Assembly (NCBI RefSeq): GCF_001665295.1
Contig: NZ_LZSE01000105.1
Coordinates: 186,001 to 250,000 of the forward strand
DNA length: 64,000 bases
From: Mycobacterium sp. 1554424.7
Lineage (GTDB): Bacteria; Actinomycetota; Actinomycetes; Mycobacteriales; Mycobacteriaceae
Reading direction: 5' to 3'
The notes below the pieces were generated by a model, which worked only from the letters and a program-made list of their open reading frames with translations, had not been told where the DNA came from and searched no databases. Position 1 is the first letter of the stretch. Each line of letters begins with the position of its first letter. Positions 11,309-19,573 of the stretch are shown here, in pieces. The position numbers and the translations under genes were made by a program.

Positions 11309-13009
11309 CTAGAGGTCCAACACGAGGTCGCTTTCCGGCGCCGCCGAGCAGATCAGCACTTCGCCCGCACCGGGCGGTTCCAGCGGCATCTGGATGTACC
11401 TGGCGCTGCCCGCGACGACACCGGTGACACACACGTGGCACACCCCGCTTCGGCACGAGAAACGGGTCGGCACATCACTCGCCTCGGCGAATTCGAGGAT
11501 GCTTTTGTAATCCGGCGACCAGTTGACGGTCAGGCCGCTGCGTGCGAAGGTGACGGGCGGCCCGGCGCCCGGGGTTCCGGCCGGGGGATGCGGCGGCCTG
11601 CGGGCACCCGTCTCGACGACGCCCGGGTTGATCGCCGGTAGCGCACCGAACAATTCGCTGTGGATGTGTGCCGGGTCGAGCCCGAGGGCGGTGAGGTGGT
11701 CGCGGACGTCGGCCATGAATTGCGTTGGGCCGCAGAGGTAAACGGTGGCATCGGACGGCAGGCCCAGGGCAGCGATCGACTGTTGGTTGAGACGGCCCTG
11801 GGTCTCGGTGTAGAAGACCCGCTGCCGAGCATGGGGCAAGGACTCGATAAGAGCCGCGACTTCGGTGGCGAACGCCTGGGTTTGGGGATTGCGGGTGGTG
11901 TGCAGCCACCAGATGTCGCGACCGCTGCCGGCGGCCGAGAGCGCGTGCAGCATTGCCAGCACGGGCGTTGCGCCGATTCCCGCCGAGAAGAGGACGACCG
12001 GATTGCGGTCCTCGGTGAGATAGAAGTCGCCGCGTGGCGCGGCCGCGTCTATCACCGCGCCCGGCTGGATGTGGGCGTGCAGCCAGGCGCTCACCTGGCC
12101 GTGGTCTTCGCGTTTGACGCTGATCCGGTAAACGCCCTCGGCGGGATCTCCCGACAGCGAATAGCTGCGCAGCGGCGCCGGGTCGCCCGCGCCTGCGAGT
12201 CGCACCGGGAGGTACTGGCCAGGCAGCGGTGGCGGCAGCGCGGAATGGTCCTCGGGCTCGAGGAGGATCGACAGCACCTGCGGGCTTTCCCGGTGCACCT
12301 GGCTGACCCGCAACGGACGAAATCCATTCCATGCCGGTTCGACGCCGATTTCTGGTACCGCGCTCGTGGGTTCGGCCAGCATGTCGCGGAAGGACTGTTG
12401 CCAGCCCGGGCTGAGCGCCGCCACGTCGACGATCTTGCGGAGTTGCTCGGTGTTGCGGTTCGGCAGGTACAACAGTGCGTCGATGTCGGCGACGCTGAGC
12501 TCGTGACGGCCACGCCGGGTCCGCACGATGTCGTCGCCCGCGCAAACCCTGCCCTCACTGATCACCCGAAAATAGAAACCCGGGCGATGTTGGGAAACAA
12601 GCAGGCTGGGCATCCTGGGTTCGTTGAGGCGCATGCCGACCCGAAAGCAGGTGACCCGCGGCTGGGTGACCTCGAATTCCGCCTCGCCGATGCGGTAGCG
12701 ATCACCGATGCAGACCTCGTCGTCGGCGAGCCCGGTGATCGTGAAATTCTCCCCGAATTGGCCTGGTTCCAGGTCGTCACGACCGAGGTAGGCCCGCCAA
12801 AAGTCATACGACTCAACCTGATAAACCATGACGGCGCGTTGCTCGCCGCCGTGGCCGCCAAGGTCACCCTGACCGTCACCGTCAATGTTGAGCCGGCGCA
12901 CCATGACCGGCCCTTCGACCGGAGTCTTCCATATCCCGGTGTAGACCGTCTGGTCACGCCATTGGACGTCTTTGGGCATGCCCACATTTACCGAAACAAG
13001 CCTGCCCAC
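11309..13009 (-). CDS. MOSC - flavodoxin reductase-type - 2Fe-2S fusion oxidoreductase
   Basis: A 566-residue multidomain protein. Residues about 1-220 are a YiiM-like MOSC domain plus 3-alpha region, with GGHGGEQRAVMVYQ and the conserved Cys in VTQPRVTCFRVGMRL. Residues about 230-460 are a ferredoxin-reductase FAD/NAD module (LRSYSLSGDP, PVVLFSAGIGATPVLAML, YLCGPTQFM). The C-terminus is a plant-type 2Fe-2S domain with CRSGVCHVC (C-x4-C-x2-C) and a final LICSA Cys. Electrons should flow NAD(P)H to flavin to 2Fe-2S to a Mo-cofactor or other substrate site on MOSC. The substrate is unknown. It converges on encapsulin with a three-base gap. Confidence 0.9.
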   Translation of the reverse strand: MGRLVSVNVGMPKDVQWRDQTVYTGIWKTPVEGPVMVRRLNIDGDGQGDLGGHGGEQRAVMVYQVESYDFWRAYLGRDDLEPGQFGENFTITGLADDEVCIGDRYRIGEAEFEVTQPRVTCFRVGMRLNEPRMPSLLVSQHRPGFYFRVISEGRVCAGDDIVRTRRGRHELSVADIDALLYLPNRNTEQLRKIVDVAALSPGWQQSFRDMLAEPTSAVPEIGVEPAWNGFRPLRVSQVHRESPQVLSILLEPEDHSALPPPLPGQYLPVRLAGAGDPAPLRSYSLSGDPAEGVYRISVKREDHGQVSAWLHAHIQPGAVIDAAAPRGDFYLTEDRNPVVLFSAGIGATPVLAMLHALSAAGSGRDIWWLHTTRNPQTQAFATEVAALIESLPHARQRVFYTETQGRLNQQSIAALGLPSDATVYLCGPTQFMADVRDHLTALGLDPAHIHSELFGALPAINPGVVETGARRPPHPPAGTPGAGPPVTFARSGLTVNWSPDYKSILEFAEASDVPTRFSCRSGVCHVCVTGVVAGSARYIQMPLEPPGAGEVLICSAAPESDLVLDL

Positions 13010-13033
13010 CGCGTCACCTCTAACTGCCTCGAC

Positions 13034-13753
13034 CTAGACCAGCGGTTCGCCGCCGTCCACCTTCAGCGTCATACCGGTCATGAACGTGTTCGTCATCGCA
13101 AACAGCACGGCGTTGGCAACATCTTCCGGCGTGCCTATCCTTCCCACCGGGTTGCCGTCGGCGATGTGCTGAAAGTACTCCCGCTTGCCGTCTTCGCCCA
13201 ACGCGTCCCAGGCTCCGGTATCGATCACTCCTGGAGAAATCGCGTTGACCCTGATGGGCGCGAGTTCGACGGCCAGCCAGCGGGCGAGGAAGTCGACGGC
13301 GCCGTTGGTGATGCCCACCCCTAGATAGCCGACGTTGTGCTTGAACGCGTGCACGCCCGAGAACAGCACGAATGATCCGCCCGGTTTGATCTGCGGCGCA
13401 AAGTGTTTGGCCAGCATGGCGGGTCCGATGACCTTGGTGTCGAAAGAGAGCAGCAGCTTTTGCCGGTCTAGGTCGCGCAGCTTCCCACGGGCACGTGCCG
13501 AGGCGGTCGATACCACGTGGTCGACCGCGCCCAGCCGACCGGCCAGGTCGGCGATCGACTCGTCGTCGGTGATGTCGACGGCCTCGGCGGTGATGTCGCC
13601 GTCGCTGTAAGCGGCGGCCAGTTTCGCTCGATCCCGGCCGGCGACGACGACGCGCGCGGCGCCTTCCGCCTGCGCGAGCATGGCGATGGCGCGGGCGATC
13701 CCGCTGCCGCGCCCGATCACCACGACCGTTTTGTCCCGCAACGCGTTACCCAC
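13034..13753 (-). CDS. Short-chain dehydrogenase/reductase
   Basis: SDR of 239 residues with an N-terminal nucleotide motif (KTVVVIGRGSGIARAIAMLAQ, a TGxxxGxG variant). The region where SDRs carry YxxxK reads NVGYLGVGITNGAVDFLARWLA, so the normal Tyr-x3-Lys pair is not obvious and the catalytic residues may be altered. The C-terminal VNAISPGVIDTGAW and TGMTLKVDGG are typical. Start GTG 13753 has a strong Shine-Dalgarno (GGAGGAGCGG), and the longer frame would cross the promoter. It is divergent from the hydrolase, with two TGGG-N8-CCCA operators between them. Confidence 0.88.
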   Translation of the reverse strand: MGNALRDKTVVVIGRGSGIARAIAMLAQAEGAARVVVAGRDRAKLAAAYSDGDITAEAVDITDDESIADLAGRLGAVDHVVSTASARARGKLRDLDRQKLLLSFDTKVIGPAMLAKHFAPQIKPGGSFVLFSGVHAFKHNVGYLGVGITNGAVDFLARWLAVELAPIRVNAISPGVIDTGAWDALGEDGKREYFQHIADGNPVGRIGTPEDVANAVLFAMTNTFMTGMTLKVDGGEPLV

Positions 13754-13778
13754 CGTGCTTCCGCTCCTCCGATACAAA

Positions 13779-13794
13779 TGGGATGGATATCCCA
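13779..13794. promoter_or_regulatory. TGGG-N8-CCCA operator, site 1
   Basis: TGGGATGGATATCCCA has six-base perfect arms around a four-base centre. It lies 26 bases upstream of the SDR start in the divergent SDR/hydrolase promoter region. It is one of five 16-bp sites clustered around the fused double-TetR gene and the inferred binding site of that regulator for the SDR promoter. Confidence 0.7.
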
Positions 13795-13844
13795 GAATAT
13801 GCAAACCCCGGCGCCGGTGACAACCTGTCCGGTCGCGTGCATAC

Positions 13845-13860
13845 TGGGTCATATAACCCA
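13845..13860. promoter_or_regulatory. TGGG-N8-CCCA operator, site 2
   Basis: TGGGTCATATAACCCA is symmetrical except at one pair. It ends 20 bases before the hydrolase ATG and contains TATAAC, a possible -10. Binding here should block the hydrolase promoter. Confidence 0.72.
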
Positions 13861-13880
13861 AAAAGGATGCGGGGGACGTC

Positions 13881-14753
13881 ATGCCGGCTGTTCATCATCG
13901 ATACGCCACCGTCGACGGTCATCGGCTGTTCTTCCGCGAGGCCGGCGATCCGGCAGCGCCGGCGCTGGTGCTGTTGCACGGCTTTCCCTCCAGCTCGTAC
14001 ATGTTCCGCCACCTGATTCCTGCACTGGCCGATCGGTACCACGTGATTGCGCCCGACCACCTTGGCTTTGGTTTGTCGGACGCGCCGTCCGTGGACGAGT
14101 TCGACTACACCTTCGAGGCGCTCACCGACCTGACCGCCGGCCTGCTGCGCGCGATCGGCGTCGACCGATATGCCATGTACGTACAGGACTACGGCGCCCC
14201 GATCGGGTGGCGGCTGGCGCTGCGCCATCCCGCCGCCATCACCGCGATCATCACCCAGAACGGCAACGGCTACGACGCGGGATTCGTCGAGAGCTTCTGG
14301 AAAGTGTTGTGGACCTACCAAAACGAGCCGACGCCCGACACCGAGGCCCCGGTGCGGCAGTTCCTCACGCTGGACGCCACCCGATGGCAGTACGTCACCG
14401 GCGTCCCCGACGAGACCCTCGTCGACCCGGAATGCTGGTATCACGACTACGCGCTGATATCCCGGCCCGGAAACGACGAGGTGCAGTTGCAGCTGCTGCG
14501 CGACTACGCGACCAACCCGCCGCTCTATCCGCGCCTGCACGAGTACTTCCGCGCGACCCGGGTGCCGCTGCTGGCGGTGTGGGGCCGCGGCGACGAGATC
14601 TTCGGGCCGGCGGGCGCGGAGGCGTTCGCCGACGACCTGCCCGATGCGGAGATCCATCTGCTGGACGGCGGGCACTTCCTGCTCGAGTCCGCACTCGACG
14701 AAGTCGTCGGGCTGATCCGCGACTTCCTCGGCAAGGTCCTCGTGGTCGCCTGA
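13881..14753 (+). CDS. Alpha/beta hydrolase, epoxide hydrolase/haloalkane dehalogenase-like
   Basis: A 290-residue alpha/beta hydrolase. The oxyanion-hole motif is LLHGFPSSSYMFRHL, the nucleophile elbow is VQDYGAPIGWRLA with Asp as nucleophile, and the catalytic His is in DGGHFLLESALDE. An Asp nucleophile points to the epoxide hydrolase/dehalogenase branch rather than Ser esterases. True haloalkane dehalogenases usually have Trp after the Asp (DWG), and here it is Tyr, so dehalogenation is doubtful. It is divergent from the SDR and followed by the double-TetR gene, with operators on both sides. Confidence 0.9.
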   Translation: MPAVHHRYATVDGHRLFFREAGDPAAPALVLLHGFPSSSYMFRHLIPALADRYHVIAPDHLGFGLSDAPSVDEFDYTFEALTDLTAGLLRAIGVDRYAMYVQDYGAPIGWRLALRHPAAITAIITQNGNGYDAGFVESFWKVLWTYQNEPTPDTEAPVRQFLTLDATRWQYVTGVPDETLVDPECWYHDYALISRPGNDEVQLQLLRDYATNPPLYPRLHEYFRATRVPLLAVWGRGDEIFGPAGAEAFADDLPDAEIHLLDGGHFLLESALDEVVGLIRDFLGKVLVVA

Positions 14754-14780
14754 CGGGCCCGCGGGCGGCGCCTCCATTAA

Positions 14781-14796
14781 TGGGTTGAAGATCCCA
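14781..14796. promoter_or_regulatory. TGGG-N8-CCCA operator, site 3 (autoregulatory)
   Basis: TGGGTTGAAGATCCCA lies 22 bases upstream of the -10 element of the double-TetR gene, over the expected -35 region. Autoregulation by steric block is the simplest reading. Confidence 0.7.
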
Positions 14797-14817
14797 TAGT
14801 TCGGAGCGTCCGCGGGT

Positions 14818-14823
14818 TAGCCT
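14818..14823 (+). promoter_or_regulatory. Leaderless -10 element of the double-TetR gene
   Basis: TAGCCT (TAnnnT) ends six bases before ATG 14830 and no Shine-Dalgarno is present. Transcription is therefore expected to begin at the start codon. Confidence 0.5.
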
Positions 14824-14829
14824 GACGCG

Positions 14830-16161
14830 ATGGCCGATGTTCAAGACGAACAACGGTTGACCGCCAAGGGGCGCGCCACCCGCGACCGGATCGTGGAGGC
14901 GGCCGCCCAGCTGATCGTCACCGAGGGCCTGTCGGCGGCGAACATGGAGAACGTGCGCCGCGCGGCATCGGTCAGCGGCTCCCAGCTCGCACATTATTTC
15001 GCCGACAAAGGCGCGCTGATCCGCGCGGTCATCAGGCGTCAGATCGGCGTGGTTCTGGACTTTCACCGCCAGCCACGGCTCCACGGCCTGCAGTCGTTCG
15101 ACGACTACGAGCGGTGGATCGACCTCAACATGCGCTACCTCAGACGCATCGGATACTTCGGCACTCCCACCTACCACGCCCTGGCCGCGCAGTTGGCGAA
15201 GTCCGACGACGCGACGCGCGAAACGCTGGGGGCCGGATATTGGCAATGGGTCGAGCTACTCGAGGAGTCCACCCGGCGCATGAAGGACGACGGCGTTCTA
15301 GTCGCGGATGCCGTCCCGCGACGCATAGCGCTGGTCATCGTCAGCGCTCATCAGGGAGGCGGCACCCTGGCCTTCACCTATCGAGCGGAATGGCCGCACG
15401 CCGACGCCGTTCGTTTCGCGGTCAACTATCTGCGCATGTTCGCCGCCGATGCGGCCGAACGGGTACCGCGGCCCGCCCGGCGTGCCCGCGGCCGCGCAGT
15501 ACGTCGAAATATCAACGACGACAGCGCATCACCGCTCACTAGCAAGGGGCTGGCGACGCGGGAGCGGATCGTCGAGGTCGCCGCCCGGCTGATGTTCGAG
15601 CGCGGCGTCGCCAACACCAGCATCGAACAGGTGCGCCGCGGCGCCGGGGTGGGCGGCTCGCAGATCTCGCACTACTTCAGCGACAAACGCGATCTGACCC
15701 GACACGTCATCGCCGCGCGGCGCGACGACGTCCGGGAATTTCACACCCGACCGGCGCTGGGTAAGCTCGACAGCCTCGATGCCCTGCAATCGTGGTCCGA
15801 CGCCGTCACGGCCGACATCGACACCGTCTACCGCGTCGGCGGTTGCGTCTACGGCTCATTGGCCGGCGAGCTGATCGACGCCGACGACGAGGTGCACGGC
15901 GATCTCTCCGCCGGATACGACCAGTGGATCGGGCTGTTTCAGGCGGGCCTCACGGCGATGCGGCTTCGCGGCGACCTGCGCCCCGACGCCGACCCGCGAC
16001 ACCTCGCCGCGTCGCTGGTCCTCGCGCACCAGGGCGGCGCGACGGTGACCTATGCCACCGGTGATCCGGAGCCGATGCGGGCCGCCGTCTTTGCCGCGGT
16101 CGATTACGTGCGTTCCTTTGCGCCCGCGCCCCGCCCGACACGTCGCACAGCAAAAGCCTGA
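14830..16161 (+). CDS. Fused tandem TetR-family regulator (two TetR units in one chain)
   Basis: A 443-residue protein made of two complete TetR-like units. The first HTH is at residues about 13-70 (ATRDRIVEAAAQLIVTEG, then SGSQLAHYFADKGALI). The second is at about 238-300 (ATRERIVEVAARLMFERG, then GGSQISHYFSDKRDLT). Each is followed by a helical ligand-binding domain with matching AHQGG elements. The recognition helices are nearly identical (GSQxxHYFxDK), as expected if one chain mimics the usual TetR dimer and reads a symmetrical site. TetR proteins are normally about 200 residues, and the frame is continuous with no sign of a sequencing fusion. Five TGGG-N8-CCCA sites surround it. The ligand is unknown. 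Confidence 0.93.
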   Translation: MADVQDEQRLTAKGRATRDRIVEAAAQLIVTEGLSAANMENVRRAASVSGSQLAHYFADKGALIRAVIRRQIGVVLDFHRQPRLHGLQSFDDYERWIDLNMRYLRRIGYFGTPTYHALAAQLAKSDDATRETLGAGYWQWVELLEESTRRMKDDGVLVADAVPRRIALVIVSAHQGGGTLAFTYRAEWPHADAVRFAVNYLRMFAADAAERVPRPARRARGRAVRRNINDDSASPLTSKGLATRERIVEVAARLMFERGVANTSIEQVRRGAGVGGSQISHYFSDKRDLTRHVIAARRDDVREFHTRPALGKLDSLDALQSWSDAVTADIDTVYRVGGCVYGSLAGELIDADDEVHGDLSAGYDQWIGLFQAGLTAMRLRGDLRPDADPRHLAASLVLAHQGGATVTYATGDPEPMRAAVFAAVDYVRSFAPAPRPTRRTAKA

Positions 16162-16191
16162 CCGGATTACGGAGACCCACTCTGGACAGAT

Positions 16192-16207
16192 TGGGTCTTC
16201 TAGCCCA
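16192..16207. promoter_or_regulatory. TGGG-N8-CCCA operator, site 4
   Basis: TGGGTCTTCTAGCCCA lies 30 bases after the double-TetR stop, in the 164-base gap before the quinone reductase gene. A CATAAT -10-like element overlaps its right end (16206-16211). With site 5 it forms a pair spaced 22 bases centre to centre, about two helical turns, so two regulator molecules could sit on the same face of the DNA. Confidence 0.7.
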
Positions 16208-16213
16208 TAATAC

Positions 16214-16229
16214 TGGGTTGTATAGCCCA
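16214..16229. promoter_or_regulatory. TGGG-N8-CCCA operator, site 5
   Basis: TGGGTTGTATAGCCCA lies six bases after site 4 and about 97 bases upstream of the quinone reductase ATG. It is the best candidate for control of the 16326-20041 operon. Confidence 0.7.
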
Positions 16230-16325
16230 TTCAATGTGGCTGCGGGCGAGCGGGGATTCATTGCGTCGGTCCGATGGCGCATATCCATATCCGAAGGCCA
16301 CCAACAGATTTAGGAAGAGGAAGCA

Positions 16326-17372
16326 ATGTCAGCCATCTCCTCTCCCCAGCTGCCCACCGCGCCGGCGGTAGTGCGGGAGCAGCCCGGCGGGGACACCATG
16401 CGCGCGATCGTCCTGAAGGGTTTCGGCGGGCTCGACAACCTCGTCTACACCGACATCCCCAAGCCGCTGCCCAAGGACGGCGAGGTTGTCATCGAGGTGA
16501 AAGGGTTCGGCATCAACCACGCCGAGATTCACATGCGCCGCGGGGAATGGGCGGAAGCCGCAGAGGTCAGCGGCATCGAATGCGTGGGAATCGTCGATGC
16601 GCGTCCCGGAGGCGAGTTTCCGGTGGGCGCCAAGGTCGCGGCGCTGATGGGCGGGTTGGGTCGAACGATCAACGGCAGCTATGCCGAGTACACCCGGGTG
16701 CGCGCGGCGAACGTCGTCCTGCTGGATTCGGACCTGCCGTGGTCACAGCTTGCCGCGCTGCCGGAAACGTACGCGACCGCTTGGACGTGCCTGTTCCGCA
16801 ACCTCGAACTGACGGCAGGACAGACGCTGGTGATCCGCGGCGCGACGTCGGCGTTGGGCCAGGCGGCGCTCAAAATGGCCGTGGCCACCGGGGCGAACGT
16901 CATCGCCACCGCGCGCAGTCGCGAGCGCTTTCCCATGCTCGAGAAGTTGGGGGCCGTCCGCGTCGAATTGGAGCGCACCGACCTTGCCGCCCACATCGCC
17001 GAGGCCAAGCGCATCGATGCCGTCCTCGATTTCGTCGGCAACAGCACCATCCTCGACTCGCTCGACATGCTGCGCCGCGGCGGCTCCGCCTGTCTGGCCG
17101 GCTGGCTCGGCGGACTTGCACCCATCGGCGATTTCAACCCGCTCGCGCGGATGGCCAGCGGTGTGAACTTCACCTTCTTCGCCAGCCCCGTGTTCGGCAA
17201 TCCCGGCTTCCCGGTGTCGGACGTGCCGCTGAGTGACATCGCACGGCAGGTGGCGGAGGGCGAACTCGACGCAACCCCGGCACGCGTTTTCGGGTTCGAC
17301 CAGATTCACGAGGCCCACCGCGTGGCGGAGTCCGGAGAGGCTGGCGGCAAGGTGGTCGTCGTGATGGACTGA
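16326..17372 (+). CDS. Zinc-binding dehydrogenase family (quinone oxidoreductase-like)
   Basis: MDR-superfamily reductase of 348 residues. It has the N-terminal GroES-like domain (MRAIVLKGFGGLDNLVYTDIPKP, GFGINHAEIHMRRG) and the Rossmann domain with TLVIRGATSALGQAALKMAVATGANVIATARS. The cysteine ligands of structural zinc are absent, as in the NADPH:quinone reductase branch. ATG 16326 has a good Shine-Dalgarno (AGGAAGAGGAAGCA). An internal start at MRAIV is the alternative. It heads the likely operon with the HAD, FAD oxidoreductase and cupin genes, downstream of two regulator sites. Confidence 0.88.
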   Translation: MSAISSPQLPTAPAVVREQPGGDTMRAIVLKGFGGLDNLVYTDIPKPLPKDGEVVIEVKGFGINHAEIHMRRGEWAEAAEVSGIECVGIVDARPGGEFPVGAKVAALMGGLGRTINGSYAEYTRVRAANVVLLDSDLPWSQLAALPETYATAWTCLFRNLELTAGQTLVIRGATSALGQAALKMAVATGANVIATARSRERFPMLEKLGAVRVELERTDLAAHIAEAKRIDAVLDFVGNSTILDSLDMLRRGGSACLAGWLGGLAPIGDFNPLARMASGVNFTFFASPVFGNPGFPVSDVPLSDIARQVAEGELDATPARVFGFDQIHEAHRVAESGEAGGKVVVVMD

Positions 17373-17413
17373 GGCCGGATGTCCACCCACCGAAGGAATG
17401 CCGAAGGCCAGCC

Positions 17414-18106
17414 ATGCCCACTATCAAGCCGTCCATGCTCGTCTTCGACGTGAATGAGACGCTCATCGACATCGATTCTCTCGCACCGCTTTTCGTGGAG
17501 AAGTTCGGCGACGAGCGGGTGTTGCGCGACTGGTTCGCGCAGCTGATCATGTACTCGATGACCGTCACGCTGGCGGGTAATTACGTGAATTTCTCCACCC
17601 TCGCGCAGGGCGTACTGCGCATGCTCGGCGACATCCATGGCGTACCTGTCACGCAGGACGACCTGCAAAGCCTCAAGATCGGTTTGCTCACAATGCCGGC
17701 GCACCCGGACGCGGCGGACGGGCTCGCCGCCCTGCGCGACAACGGTTTCCGCCTGGTCACCCTGACCAACTCGCCGCCCAACCCCAACGGTCCCACGGCG
17801 CTGCAGAATTCGGGGCTGGCCGATTTTTTCGAACACCAGTTGAGCGTCGACGCCTGCCACGCCTTCAAGCCCGCTCCGGCGGTGTACCGGCACGTCTGCG
17901 ACACACTCGGGGTGGCACCCGCGGAATGCATGATGGTGGCCGCCCACGTGTGGGACACGCTCGGCGCGCAGCACGTCGGCTTCAGCTCCGCTCTCATCAC
18001 CCGGCCCGGCAATCCGCCGCTGCCGGTTGACGGGCTGCCGCAGCCGGACCTCGTCGTGGGGGACATGCGCGAACTGGCCGAGCGCCTCATCGAGGGGAGG
18101 AGCTGA
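17414..18106 (+). CDS. HAD-family hydrolase, 2-haloacid dehalogenase type II-like
   Basis: A 230-residue HAD enzyme. Motif I is MLVFDVNETLIDIDS (nucleophile Asp), motif II LTNS, motif III Lys in FKPAPAVYRHV, and motif IV MVAAHVWDTLGAQ. The layout is that of type II 2-haloacid dehalogenases. Those enzymes usually carry SSNxWD at motif IV, and here it is AAHVWD, so true dehalogenation is unproven. It starts 41 bases after the quinone reductase and ends four bases before the FAD oxidoreductase start, consistent with one operon. Confidence 0.87.
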   Translation: MPTIKPSMLVFDVNETLIDIDSLAPLFVEKFGDERVLRDWFAQLIMYSMTVTLAGNYVNFSTLAQGVLRMLGDIHGVPVTQDDLQSLKIGLLTMPAHPDAADGLAALRDNGFRLVTLTNSPPNPNGPTALQNSGLADFFEHQLSVDACHAFKPAPAVYRHVCDTLGVAPAECMMVAAHVWDTLGAQHVGFSSALITRPGNPPLPVDGLPQPDLVVGDMRELAERLIEGRS

Positions 18107-18109
18107 GGT

Positions 18110-19570
18110 ATGGCAACGGTCATCGAACAGGGCCGCGACGTCTATGACGTCGTCGTGCTCGGCGCCGGACCGATCGGCCAGAACGCCGCGGAGCGCGCCC
18201 GGGCATCGGGTCTCAGCGTCGCCATGGTGGAGCGCGAACTCGTCGGAGGCGAATGTTCTTACTGGGCCTGCGTGCCCAGTAAGGCGTTGCTGCGCCCGGT
18301 GATTGCCGTCGCAGACGCCCGACGGGTCGACGGCGCCCGCGAGGCGGTCAGCGGTTCCATCCGCAGCGCGGGGGTCTTCGGCCGCCGCAACCGCTATGTC
18401 AGCGACTGGGACGACAGGGGCCAGGCCGACTGGGTGCGGGGAATCGGCGCCACGTTGATTCGCGGGCACGGCCGGTTGGACGGTCCGCGAAAGGTCACCG
18501 TCACCACACCCGGCGGCGAGCAGCCGGTGCTGACCGCCCGGCACGCGGTCGTGGTCTGTACCGGCAGCCGTCCCGCTCTCCCCGACTTGCCCGGCATCGC
18601 CGAGGCCAGACCCTGGACCAACCGCCAGGCCACCGAAAGCAGCCATGTCCCGGAGCGCCTCGCCGTTGTCGGTGCCGGCGGCGTGGGTGTCGAAATGGCC
18701 ACCGCCTGGCAGGGATTGGGCTCACAGGTGACCCTGCTGGCCCGCGGTTCCGGCCTGTTGCCCCGGATGGAGCCATTCGTGGGCGAACTCATCGGCCGCG
18801 GACTCGTCGAGGCGGGCGTGGACGTCCGCGTGGGAACGTCGGTCCGCGCGCTGCGCCGGCCCGACGGCGCGAGAGTGGTCCTCGAATTGGACGACGGATC
18901 CGAACTGGAAGTCGACGAGGTGCTTTTCGCCACGGGCCGGGCACCGCTCACCGACGACATCGGCCTGGACACGGTGGGACTGACGCCGGGCAGCTGGCTC
19001 GACGTCGACGACACCTGCCGGGTGCGGGCCATCGAGGACGGCTGGCTGTATGCGGCGGGCGACGTCAACCACCGGGCCCTGCTGACCCATCAAGGCAAAT
19101 ACCAAGGGCGCGTCGCCGGCGCGGCCATCGGGGCCCGCGCGGCGGGAACGCCGTTGGACACCGCGCCGTGGGGCGTGCACGCGACCACCGCCGACCATTA
19201 CGCCGTGCCGCAGGCCTTCTTCACCGACCCGGAAGCCGCGGCGGTCGGGCTGACCGCGCGGCAGGCGTCGGAAGCCGGACACCGCGTGCGCGCGGTCGAC
19301 GTGGAAATCGGGAACGTCGTGATGGGGGCCAAGCTCTACGCCGACGGGTACACCGGTCGGGCCCGGATGGTGGTCGACCTGGATCGCGGCCACGTCCTCG
19401 GCGTCACGCTGGTCGGCCCCGGGGTCACCGAGATGCTGCACTCGGCCACCATCGCCGTCGCCGGCCAGGTGCCCGTCGACCGGCTGTGGCACGCCGTGCC
19501 GTGCTTCCCGACGATCAGCGAAGTGTGGCTGAGGCTGCTCGAGGCCTATCGGGACGCAGACGATAATTGA
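18110..19570 (+). CDS. NAD(P)/FAD-dependent oxidoreductase, disulfide-reductase family lacking the HPT base
   Basis: A 486-residue member of the Lpd/mercuric-reductase family. It has an FAD Rossmann motif ([17 protein letters not shown]), a redox pair Cys49/Cys54 ([14 protein letters not shown]-x4-C) and a second nucleotide fold ([17 protein letters not shown]). The FAD segment with [11 protein letters not shown] and the dimerisation domain follow. The C-terminal active-site box, normally HPTxxE, reads FPTISE, so the catalytic His is replaced by Phe. That argues against ordinary disulfide reduction and fits quinone or other reductase roles, as in mycobacterial LpdA-like proteins. Position resembles Rv0794c. 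The cupin gene follows three bases later. Confidence 0.9.
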   Translation: MATVIEQGRDVYDVVVLGAGPIGQNAAERARASGLSVAMVERELVGGECSYWACVPSKALLRPVIAVADARRVDGAREAVSGSIRSAGVFGRRNRYVSDWDDRGQADWVRGIGATLIRGHGRLDGPRKVTVTTPGGEQPVLTARHAVVVCTGSRPALPDLPGIAEARPWTNRQATESSHVPERLAVVGAGGVGVEMATAWQGLGSQVTLLARGSGLLPRMEPFVGELIGRGLVEAGVDVRVGTSVRALRRPDGARVVLELDDGSELEVDEVLFATGRAPLTDDIGLDTVGLTPGSWLDVDDTCRVRAIEDGWLYAAGDVNHRALLTHQGKYQGRVAGAAIGARAAGTPLDTAPWGVHATTADHYAVPQAFFTDPEAAAVGLTARQASEAGHRVRAVDVEIGNVVMGAKLYADGYTGRARMVVDLDRGHVLGVTLVGPGVTEMLHSATIAVAGQVPVDRLWHAVPCFPTISEVWLRLLEAYRDADDN

Positions 19571-19573
19571 CCC

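Noticed and set aside
13881-14753. Haloalkane dehalogenase
   Set aside because: The nucleophile loop is QDYG rather than DWG, so the halide-binding Trp is missing. Left as epoxide hydrolase/dehalogenase-like.
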